From contig NC_091237.1 of NCBI RefSeq assembly GCF_040958095.1, positions 11,397,058-11,461,057 on the forward strand: a DNA stretch of 64,000 nucleotides. The letters are read 5' to 3'. Both the position numbers and the translations under genes were made by a program. Below the pieces are notes generated by a model. It saw only the letters and a program-made list of their open reading frames with translations. It was not told where the DNA came from and ran no database searches. Below, in pieces: positions 19,560 to 30,300 of this stretch (position 1 is its first letter; each line of letters starts with the position of its first letter). The DNA comes from Procambarus clarkii. Lineage: Eukaryota; Arthropoda; Malacostraca; Decapoda; Cambaridae.

Positions 19560-20465
19560 AACCTGTTACGGGCTCACCATAGCCCGTGCTACATGGACAC
19601 TTCGTCCTGAGTAGCTAAATCTTTAACAACAACATCCGGAAACCGTTCATGTGGATACTTCAGTTTGTAGGTGTGCTATATAGTCGTAATGGCGCTTTCC
19701 CCTGATAATTCCCTTCCCCTTCAGTTTGTAGGTTTCTCACACAACCCACTGTTCGGCCGACGGGGAGACACCATCACTTGAGGTACTCGTGCGAAACATA
19801 CGGTTCGGGATCTCCCCTTTGAGACCCCCCCCCCCCATCACGGGTGGCGGCAGGGTAGATGACTGATTGACGGGACTGAAGCACGGGGGTTGGGGGGGGG
19901 GCGGTGCACAGGGGGCAAGAGCACTGGCGGCCGCAGCACAGAGGAATGGGGAAACGGAAGGCGGCAGGGACGGAGTCCGCAACATAGGGTGCGGCTTCCC
20001 TAGAGGCAGCTGCACAGGGGGCATCAGCACAGGGGGCATCAGCACAGGAGGCGACAGCACAGGGCCGGGGCGGCGGCACTGGGGCCGACTGCACAGGGGG
20101 TGAGAGCACAGAGAACAGCTGCACATCGGACAGCAGGACAGGGGGTAAGGGCACAGAGGCCACACGCTGAACGTCCTTTTCAGTATAACGAGCAGGTCAC
20201 GGGCCTCACCAACGTCCACATCAGAGGGCACAATCCCCTGCGCCGGAGAACCCGACGACGCAGGCGAGGAAGAAGCAGGAACCAAGGGGCCCCCGCACCA
20301 GCCACCAACACCACCTTGCCACGCGCCAGCACCACACCAGCTCCCTGCACACCATCATCACAATCCACAGAAGAGCTCCCAGTCCCCCCATAGTCCTGCG
20401 AGTCGGCCCAGGCCACACCACGAGGGAAAGACCCACTCGGCACCATTCCCGCGAGCATATGAAAT
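19560..20465. other. GC-rich transposon sequence, unassigned
   Basis: Starts with the ACGGGCTCACCATAGCCCGT hairpin repeat. The 19,900-20,100 part has imperfect tandem AGCACAGGGGGC units. Overlapping open frames exist on both strands but are low-complexity Pro/Ser/Cys-rich or Gly-rich and show no domain. It precedes a LINE C-terminus at 20,470 and is probably the body of that element. Confidence 0.4.
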
Positions 20466-20469
20466 ATTA

Positions 20470-20690
20470 CCGGAACAACCGTGGACATCTTCAAGAGGAA
20501 ACTAGATTTATTCCTCCAAGGAGTGCCGGACCAACCGGGCTGTGGTGGGTATGTGGGCCTGCGGGCCGCTCCAAGCAACAGCCTGGTGGACCAAACTCTC
20601 ACAAGTCAAGCCTGGCCTCGGGCCGGGCTTGGGGAGTAGAACTCCCAGAAACCCATCAACCAGGTATCAACCCGCCACTAACGCCTGGAG
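20470..20690 (+). pseudogene. LINE family B' C-terminus
   Basis: The frame reads TVDIFKRKLDLFLQGVPDQP, then AAPSNSLVDQ, matching family B at 11,549 with divergence. An inverted copy lies at 22,420-22,600. Confidence 0.75.
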
Positions 20691-20849
20691 ACAGGGCGTT
20701 GGTCGTCAGAGTTATCACATCTCCCAGGAGGCACCGCAGCAGAGCCCCCGAGTGGACACGCAACACCACGCATAGCTCGATCCCGCACTACTGCAGTCCC
20801 GACGACCGGGGGAACCAGACCACACACCACCGAAGACCGCACCGAAAAC

Positions 20850-22420
20850 TAACTTCTGAAGCATATGAAGTCTGTCTGAAACATGTGCCTTTGAGGAAAG
20901 CCAGAAAGAGGTCCAACGTAGAAAGAGAACGCAGACGACACTACAAAAGAAGGAAAAATAACGGAAATTATTAAACAGACACGACTTTCCATACAAAGAA
21001 GGAATAATTTAAACAGGGAAATTGAAGAAATCGGACAGACTGAAGCATTCGTATCAGACTGAAGAAAGGGAACTACAACAGAAAGCAATTCAAGAAATAA
21101 AGAAAAATCAAAAATATTTCTTCACATATGCGAAATAAAAAGCAAAAACACTTTCAGTATTGGACCTATTCGTACAAGTGAAGGTTCATACACGGAGGAT
21201 GACAAAGAAAATAGTGAAATCCTAAAAGAGTAGTATGAGGACATGTTTAGCACTCCAAAAAACAGCATGAAAGTGGAAGATCCGGACAACTTCTTTATGC
21301 GTGATATCAAACCCCTGTAAATATAACTAATATCAACACGAGCGTAGCAGATTTTGAAAGGGAAATTGACAACATGTCCATACATTCAGCCCCGGGGCCA
21401 TACTCATGGAATTCAATTTTTATAAAGAAATGCAAGGTGCCAGTAGCACAGGCACTCAGTATAATGTAGAGGAAGAGCTTGGACACGGGGTAGATACCAA
21501 GACGCTTAAATCAGCAGACATAGCCCCTCTACACAAGGGAGGGAGCAAAGCATTGGCAAAGAATTATATACCAGTTGCACTAACGTCCCACATAATAAAA
21601 GTATTTGAGAGTGATCAGGAGTCAGGTCACTAGTTTCATGGAAACCAATGACCTCCACAACCCAGGCCAAAATGGATTTAGAGTAGGAAGATCATGCCTC
21701 TCACAGCTACTTAATCATTACAACAAAATCACTGAGGCATTAGAAGAAAAACAGAATGCAGATGTGGTATACATGGACTTTGCAAAGGCATTCGATAAAT
21801 GTGACCATGGAGTGATAGCATACAAAATGATAGCAATGGGAATAACTGGTAAAGTAGGACGCTGGATACTCAGTTTTCTGTCGAGCATAACACAAAGGGT
21901 AACAGTCAATAATAGAAAATCGAGTCCAAGCACAGTTAAAAACTCTGTACCTCAAGGTACAGTCCTTGCACTACTGCTCTTCCTTATACCCATATCGGAT
22001 AGACTCAAATACAAGTCACAGCTTCGTATCATCCTTTGCAGACGACACAAAAATCAGCATGAAAATTAATTCTGTTGAAGACATTGAAAAACTACAAGCA
22101 GATATTAATAAAGTTTTTGACTGGGCAGCACACAATAAATAACATGATGTTTAACAGTGATAAATTCAAGGTACTCAGGTACGGTAAAAATGAGGACCTT
22201 AAACATAAAACAGTACACAAACACAATCAAATCTGCCCATAGTAGGAAAACAGCATGTAAAGGATTTGGGAATAATGATGTCTGACGACCTAACGTTTAG
22301 GGAGCATAACCAAGCAAACATTGCATCGCCAGAAAAATGATAGGATGGATTACAAGAACTTTCAAATCCAGAGACCCCACCACAATGGTTGTACTCTTCA
22401 AATCACTTGTGCTGGTTGAT
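20850..22420 (+). pseudogene. LINE family C remnant (RT)
   Basis: Begins in the basic linker (RRRHYKRRKN at about 20,930). RT text follows: KSADIAPLHKGGS and NYIPVAL (about 21,510-21,580), then FRVGRSCLSQLL, motif A YMDFAKAFDK (about 21,767) and motif B VPQGT (about 21,945). A frameshift near 22,010 moves motif C out of frame; FADDTKISM is readable at about 22,035-22,060 in another phase. A stop follows at about 22,139. The C-terminal block TRTFKSRDPT is at about 22,350. It is inactive but retains all three catalytic motifs across frames. Confidence 0.85.
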
Positions 22421-22610
22421 ACCCGATTGATGGGGTTTTGGGAGTAGTTCTACTCCCCAAGCCCGGCCCGAGGCCAAGCTTGACTTGTGAGAGTTTGATC
22501 CACTAGGCTGTTGCTTGGAGCGGCCCGTAGGCCCACATACCCACCACAGCTTGGTTAGTCCGGCACTCCTTGGAGGAAAGCTGTCCCGGCTTGAGTACTG
22601 CTACTGGAGA
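22420..22610 (-). pseudogene. LINE family B' C-terminus, inverted copy
   Basis: The reverse complement closely matches 20,505-20,670. This places the family C RT between inverted copies of one LINE tail. Confidence 0.75.
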
Positions 22611-22984
22611 CGGAGCAGGCAAGGGCGACTGAGGGGGATCCGGCAGTGGGGACAGGACCACACAAACCACCACCTCAACATCCACACACTCATCCCGGCG
22701 GGCTGCAGAAACCGACACCACCACCACCGGGTCACCAGACAGCTGGGAAGCATCACTCACTTCAGCACATGGAGACAGGTCTGGGGTCGCTTACAGGGAA
22801 AAATCCTCCTCCCTGAAGAGGTTCACAGGGCTACCTCGGCACGCATCTCAACTAGCAGCCTAGTGCCCCGAGTCTGCACTGGAAATAAGTCCAGGGCTGG
22901 CCCGCATGGACAGAATAACCTATTGGCATTATCGACGACAGAATATGGCTAGTCGCATGGGCCAAAGTGCTGGTCCCACTCGGG
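22611..22984. other. GC-rich unassigned sequence, likely transposon body
   Basis: Similar in composition to 20,690-20,850, with ACACCACCACC stretches. An open frame on plus (22,515-22,952) begins within the inverted LINE tail, so it is not a gene. Confidence 0.35.
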
Positions 22985-25900
22985 ACACCTTTCCACCTCC
23001 CAGCGACTACATTCAATCATTCTTTTAATTGACAAATAAGGCAAGAATTTACTTATATTACTGTAATGAGAATGATTAAATATGACCTTTAATGAGTGCA
23101 GCTTGTCCAGTTTACATGCTATGTGACATCACAGGATGAGCCTTCATCAATGCATTTGTTTAATTCCCTCAACAAGAACTGGCTATAACAAATACTTTGT
23201 TCATCATAAAGGAAAATTTATATGCTATTGTATTTTTAATGTGCAAAACTTTGAACTATTTAACATAACCCATTTCATTCAAATATATATGATATACATT
23301 TTACAAAGTTAAAACCAAGTATTCCTGACAAACCACAATCTTGAAATAAGTACGTTTAATTGGAATAATATCCCGGATAAATGAAAGTCGTGTCTGGAGC
23401 TCAGCTTTATTTAACCTTTCTGAGAAGGAATGATATTTACAAAATTAGGCTAATTGGCCTAAAGCAAGTGTTGTAAAAGGGGAGACCAACACAAATGGTG
23501 AATCTGTGTCCTGTAAACATCCGATTCTCTAGGTCCACTAAGTCAGCTTGGTCACCAGCTGGGCAACGAACAGACACCACTGTCATCACAGCCAAGCTGG
23601 AGGCCATTCAGCACATCAAATTATTTAAATAAATATGTCCTATAATGGTTCTCTCGTGTTTCAAACATGAGCCTTTAAATATTTCACTTTTCAAGTTGGA
23701 ACTTATCCCATAACATTTTAATATTGCTATCAAAGATGTGAATTAAGTTTTTGAGTGTGTACAAATGAACTAAGTTTTGATATACAAAAATTATCAGATA
23801 AAATATAACAAGTTTTCTAGAGTGATGTGGTGGTGAACACAATAGGCAACAATGGGTCACACAGTTCAACAGGGCCACGGGTATAAAGAACAGAAATATC
23901 CCTACAATTTATCACAATGTTAGCCCCCTTTCTTTTGTACAAAACCTATGTATGCTGAGTACATCTATGTTAGCATATATTATGTACAAGCATGAGAATA
24001 ATGGCCAACTAGGGTGACCACTCCAGTTTTACTTTATATAAATAATCCGTAGCCTCTTGTTAACTCGGCCATAAGCCGTGTGTGTGTGTGTGTCCCAGCC
24101 TGCCCAAGTTTGGTGCAGGAGACCTAGGAATAGCCAACAGGTTTTAAAATCTTCAACTTATTTCATCTTCCAGTGTAAATTGAAAAAGGAAACTATGCTG
24201 AAGTCCAAACCTGTTAGGCATGCCATTACACCGGACTGCAGCAAATGGGAAGGGGACAAAAATATTACAAGTAAAGATCTGGAATTACAGAACCAAGCAA
24301 AAATTGGTTATAACTCAGCAGAGGACCCAATAGAACTGGGCATGAATTGACACATGAGGTATAAAGGAGGTTTCAACAAGGAACATCAAGAAAAAACATG
24401 TCTAAATTTACCTGCTGAGAACAAAAGAATCAACTGCGTGAGCATAATAGAGAATCACAGGAACTTGTATGCCAACAAGAGATCAATACTGAACAGTGTG
24501 GGTTAAAAATAAACATATCCCAATTCCTCTTCATTTTACTATTTTGTAAGAAAACATATAGGATGACAAGAAATGATACACAGGGCATAACAAATGAAAG
24601 GCATACTTGGCAAGTCTGAGAAAGTAGAAACATTAAGGAAGCAACACCGAAGTTTAATGTAGTAAATATAATCGCGATGTTCGAAAGATTCATATAGAAA
24701 ATGGAATGCAATAATATTAGTGTTATATTATCCATATTGTGATAGCTGCTGTTTTTTTTTCTGGTCACTAACAAATACTCGTTCAAATAAATTTTGAGAC
24801 AATGCAAATTAAATATTTTTGAGCTGAGCTTGGCAGTTATAACACATGTACATAAAAACAAAAGAAAACTGCTCACTTTAAGAAAAAACCTGCCAATAAT
24901 TTCATTCTTGAAAATTTGCTATTATTGAGCAAACAATTAAATAACTACAGTATTTCCTGATTTGGCCAGGCACAGATCAAAAATTTGCCCACTACTGTAC
25001 ACAGCAATGCACTTACAGGACACACAAGTACATGAATGCACACAAGATGAATTAACAACAGAGCTTTCTTTGGCACCAAGTGGTGTGAACATTTCTAGCA
25101 AGATCAAGTTCACAGGTCGCGCACTTTTTACACAATTTAACTGTGCCACTTCTTTTACATTTATAATTTACCCATTATGCATCAATGTACTTTACAGCAT
25201 CTTGTGCCTGCAAGGCTGTTGTATATAATGGCAAAACAAAGATTCAAACTCTTAATATATTTTTCAGACTAGATCTTTTTTTTTTTTACCAAAACACAAG
25301 AAAACATAGATACGAGACTACAAACTTTTACCCTGAAATTGCTCACTACATCACAGCGTTCACTGAACACACCCAAAAACCATCATAATTTAGCACCATT
25401 ACAAACTCGGTAACCTACCGATGGTGACTGGGAGTTTTTTGTTCAACCGGAAATTTTGCTAACCAACTGAAAGTCCCTTTTCCCGTTTTGCTTATTTTTT
25501 TGTATACACTTGGCCTATGATCACATTAAGGTCTTTCATCAATACCTCCAACCTCTCATCAACTGAATCAAGCACACTACAAGTCACATCTAAAAACCTT
25601 CAAAGGCAGCCACAAAACTTTGAAACTTGTGTACTTCAAATACAAAATGTGGACAATACAATTACTCCCATGTTTAAAAAAAACTTTGGCCCTTAGTTTT
25701 TGAGGTTTATACTTTTTGAGGAACAACTGAGGTGGCTGAAGCCTCCCAAGAGACCGACCATTGCGTCCAACGCCAATCATATTTCTCACAAGCTCAAGAG
25801 AAATACATTTTGATAATTACAAGATGAATACATAACTGTTACATCAAATTAATAAGTTATTGATTCCACTATAATCATGTAATCATAAACTGCATGATGA

Positions 25901-27242
25901 GACTGACTATCAGGATATCCTATCTAATGATAGTCAATTGTCTTTAAAAGGTATGCCAAAATTAAAACAAAGAACTTAAAGACCTGATCGCAGGAAGTAT
26001 GTGAAGGGGTACAATAAAATAATAAAATAAAGGAGAAAGAGCTGTTGTTTTCTGTCATTGTAAGGTGACCTCCAAATCCATAACATGACCAAGACCTCTC
26101 AACTAAATGCTCATTAACCTGTTTCATCTCAAATTCTGAATTTTAACACATCATTCCTGAAGCAGAAATGTCAACAATTGGTTAAGAACATGACAAACTT
26201 TTCACAGCCCAGTTGGAACTATAATGACTGAGATGCAGATTGGCCAGCAAAACAATAAATTAAATAACATTAATTTTTAGCATCGAAATGCCTGAGACAC
26301 TGCCTCAAATCCAACCCTGGGGACCTAATGACAGTCACCAAGAACACAAAACACACATTCACAGGACTTACACTTGGATAACTGATTATGGAAAGCAGTA
26401 AAGAAATTCAACTATGCTCTCCAGGATCTACTGATAGCAAATAGGCAATGAAATGTGTACCACAACTACAGAACTAGAATCATCAATGAAAACTCAACTT
26501 ATTTCCATAACAGGGAAATAAAGATTGCAGTATTAATTGACGGCTTCCTTCCAGTAGTAACAAGCTGGTAAGAATAGTGGTTCACAAGTGTACCGTTGTG
26601 AAATGTGTAAAGCAATAAATACAACAATTTTTTTTTCAAACCTAATGGGCTGGAGAGCTCTGCCAAGACTTCCAGGTATCCATGTGGGCTTGACGAGTCA
26701 GCCAGCAGAGAAGGAACACAGTGTGACGAAGGGAACAGGAGACAGATGTTGCTCAAAGGGGTGAACCTCAAGACCCCAGGGAGTGTGATACAGCGCCAGC
26801 CTCTGGCATAGCAGGTATTACATTGTGACATGGCAGAGCTGTTCAGTAAAGGCTCAGCCTTTTGGAGGTGTCTAGTTGTGTCATTCATCACAGAGAAACA
26901 TAGATGACATTGGGGACATCGGTGGAGGGTAGCCAAGGATAGGCCGGTCCAGACACAGGACGGCAGGTAGCAGGTGAATCCTGTGTGGACCCAGCAGTCA
27001 CCGAGGCATGTGGCAGTGCACATACTGCACCTCTTGTCGTGGTCATGGCAGTGGTGGAAGTTGGCCACAGCCAGTAAGACCCAGAAATGGGGTCTGGCCA
27101 CACTGCCACACCCAACACTTTGGACTTGACCAATGTTCACACATCCAGAACATGATTAAGAAAATATAACACTTTATAAATATTCCCAGGCATGTCTATG
27201 TCCAGACAACTGTCCCAGGCAGCTATCACAGGCAGGCCAACA
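22985..27242 (-). other. Repeat-poor 4.2 kb, possible long WAC 3' UTR
   Basis: This stretch directly follows the WAC stop codon on the minus strand and has none of the SINE, LINE or MITE families that fill the rest of the window. A minus-strand AATAAA is at 23,406-23,411. There is no coding evidence; open frames such as the 213-codon one at 26,499-27,140 lack known motifs and overlap others. Plus-strand interpretation as ordinary intergenic DNA remains possible. Confidence 0.4.
23406..23411 (-). terminator. Candidate polyadenylation signal for WAC
   Basis: AATAAA on the minus strand (plus TTTATT), about 3.8 kb past the WAC stop. Chosen only because it is near the far end of the repeat-poor block; other weaker signals exist nearer. 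Confidence 0.25.
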
Positions 27243-27318
27243 CTATGTGTCACTCATGAAGGAATTCTGTGCCTTCATTTCTTCCAGTTCTCTTTTCTGA
27301 GCTCGTAGAAAAAGTATC
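27243..27318 (-). CDS. WAC: WAC last exon and stop
   Basis: Acceptor TTCACATTTCAG. The first base completes the Arg codon. The text [20 protein letters not shown] is followed by MSDT and TAG. Vertebrate WAC ends at NSFMV, so this protein has a slightly different short tail. Confidence 0.92.
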
Positions 27319-30300
27319 CTGAAATGTGAAAGTAAATATGTCATGAAGGTTCTAGGAAAATTTACAATTCCCTAACATCTCATTATCCATCCACTTTTTT
27401 TAATCATGATCTATGGTCAGATTACAAACAATATAAAAAGATTTGAAAGGGTGTGATTATTATTACCTCATGCCTCTCTTTCTACCTTTCATGGGGTGTA
27501 AAGGAATTAGCCCAAATAGACAAACAGGAAAAAAGAGGATTAAAAAGATATTCAAAGTGACAGTCACTGACAAATTTCCTCACATTATAAAAATACAGAA
27601 AAGCAGTGCTATCATTCACATCAGTATATCAACTGCTTTATAGACAAAATCCAACTTGCACGTCAAACTAAACAGTCAAAATCTTCCCTCGATCATATCA
27701 ATGCTTCCACCTGGCCTTATTCACTACTGTGTCTTCCTGTTCTGTTCACTCTCAATCTAGCCTTCCTCAACTAAGCCATCTGTATCATTGATGGCAGAAT
27801 GGGCACCATGACTCTGCCATACTGGCAACATAATACTTAAGCAAACAATTTCCCCTGGTTTTACTACTGACATCTTTCCATGACTGTCATTTCATATTTA
27901 ATCACCACATGCCACAAGTATTTCATGTGTTGACAAGCACTGGTATAAGCACTCCTTCATTCACACCAAGTCTCATCCTATCTTACTTTGTTCTCTTAAC
28001 CAGGGCTTTCATTACACTAGACAGTTGTTACAAACAGGTTCACTAACTTCAGCTGCACAAATTCAACTTTCCTCAAACAAAAGCCTCATGCATACTGTAT
28101 TATTGCATCAACTCCATTCACACAAGATTCCTTCAGTCCCTTTGATTTGTAGGCCACAACAAAATTAATTCATCAAAGTACAAGTGTGATGGGAGTTATT
28201 TTACACAATAATTGATAGTTAAGTGGCAAGGTCCAAGAGCTAGACCTCACTCCCTGCACACACAAATACCTTTGTTCATGGAGTGTGGCCTGTATCTCTG
28301 CCAGACGTACAAGGGAACGTGCCATCTTGAGCTCGGCAGATACCCGTGTCATCACTAAACTCCCAACAGAATGAGCTTCTTCAGACAGTCTCTGTGCCTG
28401 AAAGTTTAAAATTAACCAGAATAAAGGGGAATTCTTGTTTAAGTCTCAAATGTATATCCTCCTAGGCCAAAAGATTCACTACTGAGGTTGTATCTATGTA
28501 CTGATCACATTGGCAAAGATGACAAATACAATTAATACCAGGAAATCAAAATACCTATACACAAATACACAAAAGCCAGAGACAAAATTTGTACAGAGAA
28601 CTTTGACATTAAGTGGTATTTAGGTAGTTTCACCTCCAGGAGCACCACCAGCTGAAATGAATTTAATGTATTTCTTTGAATGTTGAAGTATATATATTTA
28701 CAATTGTTTTCAAAATGTATTTGTAGTAATTTGATTTACCTATAAATTATCTTTTGTCTATCTTTCGTTGGTTGTGGGAATCAATGTCCCACAGCACAGT
28801 CTCTGACCATGCTTCTTGGTTGGTGGTCCCATCAACCAGGCTGTAAGATGCTGCTGCTCACAACCTCATGTATGAATCACAGCCTGGAATTTTTTTGGGG
28901 CATATATCTATTCTCTTTTTTAACACCACCAGAAGTCGGCTAGTTATGTCCATTGTGCGTTTTTCAACGGGGTTATTTTGCACTTCCTGCCATACCTTCT
29001 GGTCTCGTGTTATTTCCACGTTCATATTTTTAATCAGTCCTCTTCAGGTTTTTTAAGTGTAAATTGTGTAAATTATTATGTATCTCTCAGGCTTACACTA
29101 AGAGAATAGAGTTCAAGAAATTTTAAACATTCCCAATAGTTCAAATAGTTTATTGAATGGATTCATGCAGTAAAAGATCTCTCTGCACTTCCTCCAGATT
29201 CAGGTAGAGCTATTAGTGTGCAACAATATTCTACCCGCTTGAGTTGATTTCGGGGCTTTTTAGTGTCCCCGCGGCCCAGTCCTCGACCAGGCCTCCACGA
29301 ATCGACTTGAGAATGGTCCAGGACGGACTGAAACGTCGTCGTCCCTTCACCTTCTAGTGTGTGGTCTGGTCAACAGGCCTCCACCCCCAAGCAGCAGCCT
29401 GTGACAACTGACTAACTACCAGGTAACATCAGGGTGAAAGAAACTCTGCCCATCGTTTCCCAGGATCGAACCCGGGACCACAGGATCACGTGTCCAGCGT
29501 GCTATCCGCTCGGCCAGCTGGCCCCTGGAGAGAACTAATATCTTAAAAGTACCATTATTAGTTTGGCATCTCTTGTTTGAGATTATCCAGGAAGACATTT
29601 CTCTTGCAGTTGTAGCAGCTACTTTATCATCTTAAAAGTTAAGGTATTCTGAAACAACTGTTCCCAAATCTTTTATATTGCATTTTCTTTCTATAGTGGG
29701 ATTTGAATGCATTTTATGTGTGATTTCTGTTTTCATAGTTTCATTTTTACTGTGGTGGAGTAGCTGAAACTTATCTTCATAAATAATGATGTTTTCTGGA
29801 AGGTATGCTAACCACGAAACTGATTTACATCAGTTTGGAGGTTCAGTGTGTCTTCTATATTGCATACTCTCATAAAAATTCTTGTGTCTTTCAGCATCAA
29901 ATACAGTTTTAGCAAATACATTACATTTTAATCACCATGCCCTCACAATTTCATGCCACAGAGAAATATCAGCACTGAGAAAAATATTCTAGTAATCCAG
30001 CAAAATATTAGTTTCTTAAATAGTACTAAACATTAAAAAACCCAGCATTGAATGTAATGAAACACCAATTTCTGAGTGAGCCCAGGTGGTTCCCTGAGGA
30101 TACTATATACTGATATGATACCATCACTAGGTCATATCAGCCGTGAAGTTTTATAGGCCTATCGGGGACCAGTGCCAAAAACCTGGCGCACTCAAAGATG
30201 TGCAGAGAGTGGTGACATTTATTTTTGCCACCTCACTGAGGAAGGCAACCAGAAAGTCAGTCAAAACAAACCAAGCTGGCTTCAAGAGAGGCTAAAGCCA

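Larger units (their letters stand above)
28790..29900 (-). pseudogene. LINE family B 3' end in WAC intron
   Basis: The reverse complement parallels 39,285-40,060, including the AACCAGGCTGTGATTCAT-type tail at 28,840 and the shared block with CTGATTTACATCAGTTTGGA near 29,830. Strongly decayed. A SINE has inserted at 29,238-29,527. Confidence 0.75.

Noticed and set aside
19737-20602. Pro/Ser-rich protein genes on either strand
   Set aside because: The open frames are low-complexity, overlap on both strands and lie in sequence repeated in inverted form near 22.5 kb. They are transposon body.
26499-27140. 213-codon minus-strand gene
   Set aside because: It overlaps another open frame, has no domain, and lies just after the WAC stop where a 3' UTR is expected.
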